From NCBI GenBank assembly GCA_028288775.1, contig JAQGHP010000180.1, positions 1 through 21,062 on the forward strand: a DNA stretch of 21,062 nucleotides, given 5' to 3'. This stretch comes from Phycisphaerales bacterium (GTDB lineage Bacteria; Planctomycetota; Phycisphaerae; Tepidisphaerales; Tepidisphaeraceae). Under the pieces are notes generated by a model. It was not told the DNA's origin and did no database searches. It saw only the letters and a program-made list of their open reading frames with translations. The translations under genes were made by a program, and so were the position numbers. Positions 6,427 to 13,304 of this stretch are shown here, piece after piece; the stretch's first letter is position 1, and each line of letters opens with the position of its first letter.

Positions 6427-8130
6427 ATGACCGTCATCGAACACAAACCTCTCGGCCAACTGCTCATGGGTCGCGGCTTGCTTCAGGAGCCGCAGCTTGA
6501 TCGCGCGCTCGCGGCGCAGCGGGCAGGCAGGCATCAGAAATTGCTCGGCGAGATTCTGGTCGAGTTGCAGATCTGTTCCGAGGAGCAGGTGGCGCAGACG
6601 TTGGCCGAGGCCGACGGGTTGCCGTTCGCGCGGATGAGCCCGAAACTGGCCGACCCGCAGGTGGTGGCGCTGCTGCCGCACGAGTTCCTCGAACGTAACG
6701 GCGTGCTTCCGCTGTTCCTGGTCGAAGGCGTGTTGACGGTCGCGGTATCCGAGCCGGCGAACTTGTTCCTGCTCGAAGAGATCGAACGCCGCACCGGCCA
6801 CCGCGTGCAGATCGTCGCTGCCACGGGGCGCGATATCCGGGCGACCCTGCAGGCCTATCTCCCGGCGGAACGAGTGTTCGTCGTTGACGAAGTTGCGGAG
6901 GATCTTGGCCCCGACGCCTACAAGCTGCTCGATCCTCCTTCCCACCGCATGGCGGCGAAGAAGGGCGATGCGCCGGTCGAGCCGGCCGTGCTCAAGCTCG
7001 TTGAATATTGCATCTACCATTCGCTGCGCGAGGGGGCCAGCGAGGTCCACGTCGAGCCGGGCGACAATGACCTGCGCATCCGCTACCGCATCGACGGCCG
7101 ACTCGTCGAAAAGCTCCGCCCGCCGTTACGACTGCATGGCGATCTCGTCGCCCGCGTGAAACGCATGGCCGGCCTCGACCCCAAGCCCGGCATCCTCCCA
7201 CAGGAAGGCCGCCTGCGCCTCGCCGCCGACAAGCGCACCGCGACGCTGCACGTCAGCACCGTCCCCGGCCGCTCGGGTGAGAAGCTGGTCCTGCGCGTCG
7301 CCGAGGACGACCGCGGCCCGCTCAAGCTCGAAAAGCTCGGCTTCTCCTATGAGATGCTCAAGCAGTGGCGCAAGCTCATCACGCTCCCCGCGGGCTTGGT
7401 GCTCGTCACCGGCCCCTCCGGTTCAGGGAAGCGCGCCACGCTTTACTCGTCGCTCCAGGAACGCAACACGCCGGATGCCAACCTGTGCAGCGTCGAAGAC
7501 CCGGTCGAACATCCGATTCCCGGCGTCAATCAATTTCCGGTGGACGATGCCGCGGGATTCTCGTTTCCCGTCGCCATCCGCGCGGTGTTGCGGCAGACGC
7601 CGGACGTGCTGATGCTCAGCGACCTGCGCGACGCCGACGCCGCCCGCATCGCCGCCCAGGCGGCCCTGGGCGGGCGGCTGGTCCTGGCCGCCATGCACGC
7701 CGCGGATGCCCCCGCGGCCCTCGCCCGCCTGGCGCACCTTGGCCTTGAATCACACCTTCTGGGCGCAACGGTCGCAGGCGTGCTCGCAAGGCGGCTGGTA
7801 CGCAAGCTCTGCCCCGGCTGCCGTGAAGCATACGAACCCACGCTCGCCGAGAAGCGCCAGCTTGAGCCTTTCGGCGGCGCACTCAAAACACTTTATCGCC
7901 CCCGCGGCTGCGACCGTTGCCGCAACCTCGGCTTCGCGGGCCGTATCGGCATCCACGAGCTGCTGATCCCGGACGACACCCTCAGCGACCGCCTGAGCCA
8001 GGGCATCGCGCTGGCCGACCTGCGCACGCTGGCGCGTCAGTCCGGCCTAAAATCCCTCCGGGCGGATGGCATTGAAAAAGCCCGCTCAGGGCTGACCACG
8101 CTCGACGAAGTCTTTCGCGTGACGACCTAA
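6427..8130 (+). CDS. GspE/PilB-family secretion or pilus ATPase with MshEN domain and altered catalytic motifs
   Basis: 567 aa, normal family length. Residues 8-65 form an MshEN fold (the PilB/MshE domain that can bind c-di-GMP) with two half motifs (LGQLL...Q31 and LGEIL...), but the usual Arg and the second Gln are replaced (Pro8, Leu39, Ala62). The ATPase core includes ASEVHVEP, RIDGRL and VEDPVEHPIPGVNQ. Walker A reads GPSGSGKR: Arg336 stands where Ser/Thr binds magnesium. The Walker B region reads LMLSDLRD: Asp399 replaces the usual Glu of GE[IL]RD. The His box (AAMHAADA) and zinc cysteines (CPGC, CDRC) remain. The frame is intact, so it is not a decayed gene. It would power or regulate type II secretion or a type IV pilus; no other machinery gene is in view, and activity is doubtful. 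Confidence 0.9.
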   Translation: MTVIEHKPLGQLLMGRGLLQEPQLDRALAAQRAGRHQKLLGEILVELQICSEEQVAQTLAEADGLPFARMSPKLADPQVVALLPHEFLERNGVLPLFLVEGVLTVAVSEPANLFLLEEIERRTGHRVQIVAATGRDIRATLQAYLPAERVFVVDEVAEDLGPDAYKLLDPPSHRMAAKKGDAPVEPAVLKLVEYCIYHSLREGASEVHVEPGDNDLRIRYRIDGRLVEKLRPPLRLHGDLVARVKRMAGLDPKPGILPQEGRLRLAADKRTATLHVSTVPGRSGEKLVLRVAEDDRGPLKLEKLGFSYEMLKQWRKLITLPAGLVLVTGPSGSGKRATLYSSLQERNTPDANLCSVEDPVEHPIPGVNQFPVDDAAGFSFPVAIRAVLRQTPDVLMLSDLRDADAARIAAQAALGGRLVLAAMHAADAPAALARLAHLGLESHLLGATVAGVLARRLVRKLCPGCREAYEPTLAEKRQLEPFGGALKTLYRPRGCDRCRNLGFAGRIGIHELLIPDDTLSDRLSQGIALADLRTLARQSGLKSLRADGIEKARSGLTTLDEVFRVTT

Positions 8131-8447
8131 GCGCGGAATCGCAGGGCGCGATAACGAACCCCGGCGCTCCTCGTGCAATGCGCTTTGCATTCCTCCCGCA
8201 GTGCGCCTTCGCCGAGGCCCGTTTTCAGGCCATCACACGGCTTCATGCATGATTATGCACGAAAATGCACGATTTTAAGGCATGTTAAGAGCAATGTTTT
8301 GACATATATGCCGTATCCGTATAACCACAGCATCGGCAGTCATTTGCCTCGCCGGACCGTCCGCAGCCGTCCCCGCGGTCAAAGTCCACCGGCCCTCCGA
8401 TCCGATCTTGTCAAAAGCCGTACAATTGGTATGTTCGTCGTCCCGTT
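8131..8447. other. Intergenic region with 10-bp-spaced TGCA motifs
   Basis: These 317 bases lie between the ATPase gene and the tRNA; I see no convincing gene. TGCATGATTA, TGCACGAAAA and TGCACGATTT start at 8246, 8256 and 8266, exactly one DNA helical turn apart, as expected for a repeated protein-binding site. Some 30 bases later TTGACA (8299-8304) and TATAAC (8320-8325) could form a promoter, though the 15-base spacing is short. The local A+T content is higher than in the flanking genes. What binds or starts here is unknown. Confidence 0.5.
8408..8435 (+). promoter_or_regulatory. Probable sigma-70-type promoter of the tRNA gene
   Basis: TTGTCA at 8408-8413 and TATGTT at 8430-8435 are separated by 16 bases. 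The -10 element ends 12 bases before the tRNA 5' end, which fits a start with a very short leader. Both hexamers are one or two bases off consensus. Confidence 0.55.
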
Positions 8448-8520
8448 AGCAGCGTAGCTCAGTTGGTAGAGCGCGGGATTCATAAGCCCAAGGTCCCCGG
8501 TTCGAGTCCGGGCGCTGCTA
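8448..8520 (+). tRNA. tRNA with CAU anticodon (elongator Met, possibly Ile2)
   Basis: 73 nt with a perfect 7-bp acceptor stem (AGCAGCG with CGCTGCT), D arm GCTC/GAGC, T arm CCCGG-TTCGAGT-CCGGG and discriminator A8520. The anticodon loop TTCATAA gives CAU at 8481-8483. Watson-Crick pairing of the first base pair (A-U) argues against initiator tRNA. The outer (C-A) and innermost (A-G) pairs of the anticodon stem are mismatched, leaving three strong G-C pairs. CCA is not encoded. CAU is also used by tRNA-Ile2 after lysidine modification, which sequence alone cannot exclude. Confidence 0.93.
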
Positions 8521-8671
8521 TTTCCAGATCGCTCGTTCTCCCGGCCATTTCCGTCGTTTTCCACCTCGGGCCGCACTATTTATGATTCGTCGCCGCACCG
8601 TTTGGACTTGCCGAGCGTATCGAAACGAACCCGGATTGTGATTGCCCATACCACACGTCAGGAAACCATCG

Positions 8672-10684
8672 GTGGCCCGAACGAGCGAACAGATTGACGG
8701 CGGCATTACCTCGGCTTGGCTGCGATACGGGGCGGCGGTCGCATCGTCCCTGCTGGCCCTTCTCCTCAAGCTATGGCTGAAACGCTATCTCGGTGATGCC
8801 GTCCCGTTCGTCTTGTTTTTTTCCGCGGTGATGGTCAGCGCATGGCTCGGCGGGATGGGGCCGGGCCTGGTCGCCACAGCATTATGCGCGGCCTTCGCCG
8901 AGGCGTACTTCATGGGGCGGGTGGAGGGGGGAGGCTTCTGGGAGAAGGTATTTCCGCTCGCCACGTTCATGGTGGAAGGGCTGCTAATCAGCGTGCTCTC
9001 TCAGTCGCGCCGACGTGTCCTGCAGGACCGAACGGCACTTCTGCTGCGCGAGCGTTCGGTCCGGGAACAAGTTGAGCAGGCGGGCCAGCGGCTGATCGGT
9101 AGCGAAGCGCGCAACACCGCCGTCTTGCAGAGCGCACTGGACTGCATCGTCTCGATGGATCATTCCGGCAAAGTCATCGAGTGGAATCCGGCTTCCGAAG
9201 CCACCTTCGGCTATCGACGTGACGAGGTTCTCGGTCGGGAGATGGCGGATCTGATTATCCCGCCCTCCATGCGCGAAGCACACCGACGCGGCCTCGCGCA
9301 TTATCTGGCCACCGGCGCGGGGCCGGTGATCGGCAAGCGGATTGAGATCACCGCCGTTCGGAAGGACGGCGGCGAATTCCCCGTCGAGCTGTCGATCACG
9401 CCCATCCGATCCGAAGGGCCGCCGACTTTCACCGGGTATCTTCGAGACATCACGGCTCAAAAGGACGCCGAATCCGAACGCAACCGCCTTTTGGCGGCCG
9501 AGCGAGACGCCCGGCAGGACGCCGAAAAGGCGAATCGGATGAAGGACGAGTTTTTGTCGATCGTGTCGCACGAGCTTCGCACGCCTTTGAACGCCATTCT
9601 GGGCTGGTCGCAGATCCTGGGCGCCAACCACGTCAGCGAGGAAGACTTGAAGGAAGGTCTGCAAGTCATCCAGCGCAACGCACGGGTGCAAACGCAGATC
9701 ATTGAAGACATTCTCGACATGAGTCGGATCATCTCCGGGAGGGTCCGCCTCGACGTGCAGCGGGTGAATCTGCCAGATGTGATCGAAGCCGCGATCCAGT
9801 CCATGCAAACCGCCGCGGACGCCAAAGGCATTCGGCTCCAAATAGTACTGGACCCGCTTGCCGGCCCGGTATCGGGCGACCCGGCCCGGTTGCAGCAAAT
9901 CGTCTGGAACCTCCTTTCCAACGCCATCAAGTTTACTCCCAAGGAAGGGCGGGTCCGGATAACTCTGGAGCGCGTGAATTCACACGTCGAGATCAGCGTC
10001 AGCGACACTGGCGAGGGGTTGAAGCCAGACTTTCTGCCGTTTCTATTCGAGCGCTTCCGTCAGGCGGACAGTGCGACCACCCGCCGCCACAGCGGGCTGG
10101 GGCTGGGGCTTTCCATCGTGAAGCAACTGGTGGAACTGCACGGCGGGACCGTGCATGCGAAAAGCCCCGGCGAAGGCCAGGGTTCGACATTCATGGTCGC
10201 ACTTCCCCTGACTCCTCTGTATGCCGACGAAGACGGCGACTCCCGCCGCCACCCGACAACCAGCGACGGCGAGGCGACGGACTTCAGGCCGGTGCTGAAG
10301 GGCCTGAGGATCCTGATCGTGGACGACGAGGCCGACGCGCGCAATCTTCTCAAGCGGCTACTGGAAGAATGCGACGCCGAAGTGACGACCAGCGGTTCGG
10401 TCGAACAGGCGCTGGAGCACATCGCCGAGATTCGCCCGGACGTCCTGGTAAGCGACATCGGTATGCCCGGCCGCGACGGTTACGATTTGATTCGCGTTCT
10501 TCGCACGCTCCCCGCTGAACAGGGCGGATCCACGCCCGCCGCCGCCCTCACGGCGTTCGCCCGATCGGAGGACCGCACGCGGGCGATCATGGCCGGCTTC
10601 GACGTGCATCTCGCCAAGCCGGTCGAGCCCAACGAGCTTCGCGCGGTCATTGCCCGCTTGGCAGGACGAAATCCGCAAAACTGA
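8672..10684 (+). CDS. Hybrid histidine kinase: DUF4118-type membrane domain, PAS, HisKA, HATPase, receiver
   Basis: 670 aa from GTG 8672, preferred because AGGA at 8660-8663 lies eight bases upstream; an in-frame TTG at 8642 has no such site. Residues 15-110 hold several hydrophobic helices (FVLFFSAVMVSAWLGG, GPGLVATALCAAF) like the KdpD-type DUF4118 domain. A PAS domain (about 145-265), a coiled linker and the HisKA box SHELRTPLNA (His300) follow. The HATPase shows NLLSNAIKFTP, DTGEGL and GLGLGLS. A C-terminal receiver (about 545-660) has Asp551-Asp552, phospho-acceptor Asp595 (VSDIGMP) and Lys649. All catalytic residues are present. No HPt or output domain is attached, so signal likely passes to another protein. 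It converges with a related kinase. Confidence 0.93.
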   Translation: MARTSEQIDGGITSAWLRYGAAVASSLLALLLKLWLKRYLGDAVPFVLFFSAVMVSAWLGGMGPGLVATALCAAFAEAYFMGRVEGGGFWEKVFPLATFMVEGLLISVLSQSRRRVLQDRTALLLRERSVREQVEQAGQRLIGSEARNTAVLQSALDCIVSMDHSGKVIEWNPASEATFGYRRDEVLGREMADLIIPPSMREAHRRGLAHYLATGAGPVIGKRIEITAVRKDGGEFPVELSITPIRSEGPPTFTGYLRDITAQKDAESERNRLLAAERDARQDAEKANRMKDEFLSIVSHELRTPLNAILGWSQILGANHVSEEDLKEGLQVIQRNARVQTQIIEDILDMSRIISGRVRLDVQRVNLPDVIEAAIQSMQTAADAKGIRLQIVLDPLAGPVSGDPARLQQIVWNLLSNAIKFTPKEGRVRITLERVNSHVEISVSDTGEGLKPDFLPFLFERFRQADSATTRRHSGLGLGLSIVKQLVELHGGTVHAKSPGEGQGSTFMVALPLTPLYADEDGDSRRHPTTSDGEATDFRPVLKGLRILIVDDEADARNLLKRLLEECDAEVTTSGSVEQALEHIAEIRPDVLVSDIGMPGRDGYDLIRVLRTLPAEQGGSTPAAALTAFARSEDRTRAIMAGFDVHLAKPVEPNELRAVIARLAGRNPQN

Positions 10685-10766
10685 AAATTGACGGGATTCC
10701 CGCCCTCTGGAAGCGCCTCAATCCGACTTGCAAATATCCAATTCGATCCGCCCGCTCCTACAGTGT

Positions 10767-11912
10767 TCAATTCGTTTGTAGTGCGACCGGCTCATGCTTG
10801 ATGCCTTCCGTCTCCGCGAGCAATGGCAGCGTGACGGTAAACCGAGCGCCTCGGCCCGGCCCTTCGCTCTCGGCGCGGATGGACCCGCCGTGCAGGTCCA
10901 CGATGTCTTTGACGATGGACAGGCCCAGCCCCAGACCGCCGTATTTTCGCTCGAGCGACCCATCACCCTGGGAGAAGCGGTCGAACGCTTTCTTCAGGTA
11001 TTCCGGGTCCATCCCTTCGCCGTCGTCGGTTACCTGGATTTGCGCCGTGTCACTTTCGCAGGTCAGGCGGACCTGGACGTGGCCGTGCGTCGGCGTGAAT
11101 TTGAGGGCGTTGGTGAGAAGGTTGGAGACGACCTGACGCAGACGGATGGGGTCGCCCTGGACGAGTACGCCAACCGACGCCGCCACGCGCAGATCGATTC
11201 GCCTTCCCTGCGCCTCGGCCCGCATTCCGTCGGCAGCGGACTCGACGAGCATGGTCAGGTTAAGCGGCACCATGTCGGTGTGCATCTTGCCGTGGACGAT
11301 GCGCGAGGTGTCCAGCAGGTCGTTCACCAGGTGCGATTGGTCCTCCGCGCATTGGACGATCTTATCCACGGCCTCCTCCCGCTCGCGTTCGTCGAGGGTT
11401 TGGGACCGGAGCAGCTTGGACCATAGAAGGATGCCGCCGACCGGGGTCCGCAGTTCGTGGGAGACGATGGCCAGGAATCGGTCCTTGGCCTCGTTCGCCT
11501 GCCGGGCTTCGTCGTACAGCCGAGCCTTCTCTTGTTCACTGCGCTTCAGCCGATCGGCATAGCCTTTCGCCTCCCACAGCGCCTGGCGCAATAAACCGCT
11601 AAAAATGCATATGGACAGGCCCAGGATGAAAAAGACGGCCACTCCAAGCACGTCGTTCGCGCCGGCGAAGGCAAACGAGAACCGGGGCGCGACGAAGCAG
11701 TAATGCCCGATGAGGCCGCCCAGTGTCGTGGCCAGCACCGCCGGCCCGGCGCCTCCGAACCACGCGGCGACGATGACTGCAAGGTAAAAGGTGGAAAACT
11801 GATGATCGTCGCGGAGCAACCCCTGGAGCGCGAAGCGCATCGCCGTCGCCAGCGTCACGCACAAGAGCGCGACCCCGTATCGTATCCAGGCGGGGCGATC
11901 GAAGCGGTGCAT
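10767..11912 (-). CDS. Membrane histidine kinase with DUF4118-type domain
   Basis: 381 aa. The N-terminus (MHRFDRPAWIRYGVALL) and four or so hydrophobic segments to residue 108 resemble the membrane part of the neighbouring hybrid kinase (AWFGGAGPAVLATTL versus AWLGGMGPGLVATAL). A short coiled linker leads straight to HisKA (SHELRTPVGG, His152) without a PAS domain. The HATPase has NLLTNALKFTP, DDGEG and GGLGLGLS, so it looks active. The start is set at ATG 11912 by homology to the neighbour; the frame stays open to 12173, but that upstream part does not look like protein. No good ribosome binding site is visible. The receiver-only gene upstream on the same strand (gap 270 bases) is the likely partner. 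Confidence 0.9.
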   Translation of the reverse strand: MHRFDRPAWIRYGVALLCVTLATAMRFALQGLLRDDHQFSTFYLAVIVAAWFGGAGPAVLATTLGGLIGHYCFVAPRFSFAFAGANDVLGVAVFFILGLSICIFSGLLRQALWEAKGYADRLKRSEQEKARLYDEARQANEAKDRFLAIVSHELRTPVGGILLWSKLLRSQTLDEREREEAVDKIVQCAEDQSHLVNDLLDTSRIVHGKMHTDMVPLNLTMLVESAADGMRAEAQGRRIDLRVAASVGVLVQGDPIRLRQVVSNLLTNALKFTPTHGHVQVRLTCESDTAQIQVTDDGEGMDPEYLKKAFDRFSQGDGSLERKYGGLGLGLSIVKDIVDLHGGSIRAESEGPGRGARFTVTLPLLAETEGIKHEPVALQTN

Positions 11913-12182
11913 GGACGGCCCGTCAGCGCGGAATTTCTCCCCCGGGGAATTTAAAGGATAAAGCGCGAACGAACCGGAAAGCAAGCATCCTCTGCGTTGG
12001 CGACAATGAATTGAAACAGCGGCGGAATCACGCGGCGCGAAGACGTTCGAGCCACGATCCGTCATCCGCGTCGAGGATGGCGACGGCGGCAGGGGGTCAA
12101 CTAAGCAGATTAACCCGTTGTTTGCCAAGACCCGTCCAACGCGCGGACCCGCCCGCAGGGCAACGGAGGGCATCCAGGGAGC

Positions 12183-12569
12183 CTATGCATCCGCCCGCGG
12201 CTTCGTTGAGAGTTCCTCGACGCACGCCAGCAATTCGGACATCTGGTAATTGGCCTTCACGAAGACATGTTTCACGCCCAACTCCTCCACGCGTTCGAGC
12301 ACCGCCGGGTCGGCGAAGGCGGTCAGCAGGACCACGGGCAGGTGCGACCAACGCAGATAGGAGCGGATCACTTCCAGGAATTGCAAGCCGTCCATTTCCG
12401 GCATGCGCACGTCGAGCACCACGACGTCCGGCGTGGCCGCGTCAATCAACGCGGCCAGTGCCTCGCGGCCATTTGGCGCGGTGCGCACGGCCTTGCCGGA
12501 CTTGCGGAGTGCGAGCATGACGGCTTCGCAGCCGTCCGGGTCATCATCTACGACTAGTACAGCGGCCAT
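12183..12569 (-). CDS. Receiver-only response regulator
   Basis: 128 aa REC domain: acidic cluster DDD at 8-10, phospho-acceptor Asp53 (VLDVRMPEMDG), Thr83 (LLTAF) and Lys105 (FVKAN). The Pro that normally follows the Lys is Ala here, a mild deviation. No DNA-binding or enzymatic output is attached. It lies upstream of, and on the same strand as, the DUF4118 kinase, so the two probably form a pair, although the 270-base gap leaves room for a separate promoter. The plus-strand hybrid kinase could also donate phosphate. Confidence 0.9.
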   Translation of the reverse strand: MAAVLVVDDDPDGCEAVMLALRKSGKAVRTAPNGREALAALIDAATPDVVVLDVRMPEMDGLQFLEVIRSYLRWSHLPVVLLTAFADPAVLERVEELGVKHVFVKANYQMSELLACVEELSTKPRADA

Positions 12570-12713
12570 GGCCCGATGCTATCCATGTTACATAGGCGGC
12601 GCGAACGGGTAATCTCACGCGATTTTGGGCGGGGAAGGTCGCGGAGTGAAAATGGGGGAATTAGGTAGCGAAAAGGGAATTACATCTTGCAGATCATCGC
12701 GCACAATGGGCGT

Positions 12714-12944
12714 TTACTGCCCCGGCAATTCCATCCCGACGGCATTGGCAAGCAGGCATGCAGCCCGGTAGGCCTCTTCCTCGCCTTCGCCGTCGTCGCA
12801 GCGGGCGACGTGGGTCGGCCCGTCGCCCAGCAGCGGGAGGGCGCGCATTTCGACCGCGCCATTCACCCGGAACATGGTGACGAGGTAACCCGCCGACCCG
12901 ATCTTGCGGAGGATGTCGGCGGTCATGCCGATGGGATGCTGCAT
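12714..12944 (-). CDS. Small protein of unknown function
   Basis: 76 aa, soluble, with no signal peptide. It has a strand-rich middle (GYLVTMFRVNGAVEMRAL), then THVARCDDGEGEEEAYRAAC and a helix (LLANAVGMELPG). The regular pattern and good codon usage suggest a real gene; I have a weak recollection of similar small planctomycete proteins but cannot name a family. ATG 12944 or the in-frame ATG 12926 could be the start; neither has a clear ribosome binding site. It is isolated, with repeats upstream. Confidence 0.55.
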   Translation of the reverse strand: MQHPIGMTADILRKIGSAGYLVTMFRVNGAVEMRALPLLGDGPTHVARCDDGEGEEEAYRAACLLANAVGMELPGQ

Positions 12945-12961
12945 GGGAAGGGCGGGGGAGC

Positions 12962-13178
12962 GTTTAAGGGTTTAATCGTTCAAGGGTTCAAGCGTTTATC
13001 GGGGCGCTAAATACTCACCCGGCGATCTTCACTCTAACGCCTTCGGATCGCAAATTGCAAAGTGCAAAGTGCAAATCGGGAATGAATACATTGGCGTGAG
13101 TTGTCCCTTGAACCCATAAACATTTGAACGATTGAGCTCTTAAACCCTTAAACCTTGAATCCTTAAACTCTTGAACCT
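12962..13178. repeat. Octanucleotide-type repeat pair in inverted arrangement
   Basis: Left arm: GTTTAAGG, GTTTAATC, GTTCAAGG, GTTCAAGC and GTTTATCG in exact 8-base steps (12962-13001). Right arm: units of the form TTGAACCC, TTGAACGA, TTAAACCC, TTGAATCC, TTAAACTC and TTGAACCT from 13108 to 13178, mostly in 8-base steps with one 7-base unit. The arms are complementary in character (GTTTAAGG against CCTTAAAC). The 106 bases between them contain a separate 7-bp array. The other arrays of the window have period 7. With the palindrome at 13186-13248 it accounts for most of the 360-base gene-free stretch upstream of the small minus-strand gene. Confidence 0.8.
13051..13078. repeat. Heptamer run (CAAAGTG)
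   Basis: CAAATTG, CAAAGTG, CAAAGTG and CAAATCG follow in exact 7-base steps. The run lies inside the loop of the surrounding octamer inverted repeat, so two repeat types are nested. Confidence 0.75.
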
Positions 13179-13185
13179 CTTCAGT

Positions 13186-13248
13186 GTCGGCGGGTGGGCA
13201 GGGCATCGGAGGGGGCTAGGTCTCGCCCTGCCCGTGGGTCCCGCCGAC
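13186..13248. repeat. Long G+C-rich palindrome, family C, downstream of prfC
   Basis: GTCGGCGGG (13186-13194) and GGGCAGGGC (13196-13204) pair with GCCCTGCCC (13225-13233) and CCCGCCGAC (13240-13248) around a 20-base loop. On the minus strand it begins 56 bases after the prfC stop, so it may end or protect that transcript. No T-run follows. Confidence 0.8.
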
Positions 13249-13304
13249 GTAAATAACGTCTGATATCGGCGGAAAGAAGGCAAATTGGCTCCGAAAAGGT
13301 CCAT

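Noticed and set aside
8173..8457. 94-codon frame between the ATPase gene and the tRNA
   Set aside because: It overlaps the tRNA promoter and 5' end, has no ribosome binding site, and its composition is not protein-like.
8448..8520. tRNA as an integration site of a mobile element
   Set aside because: No integrase and no direct repeat of the tRNA 3' end were found in the window.
8379..8576. Open frame on the minus strand across the tRNA (ARTRTGDLGLMNPALYQLSYAA-like peptide)
   Set aside because: It is the antisense translation of the tRNA, a well-known spurious database protein.
11913..12173. N-terminal extension of the minus-strand DUF4118 kinase
   Set aside because: The 87 extra residues look non-coding, and similarity to the sister kinase starts at the ATG at 11912.
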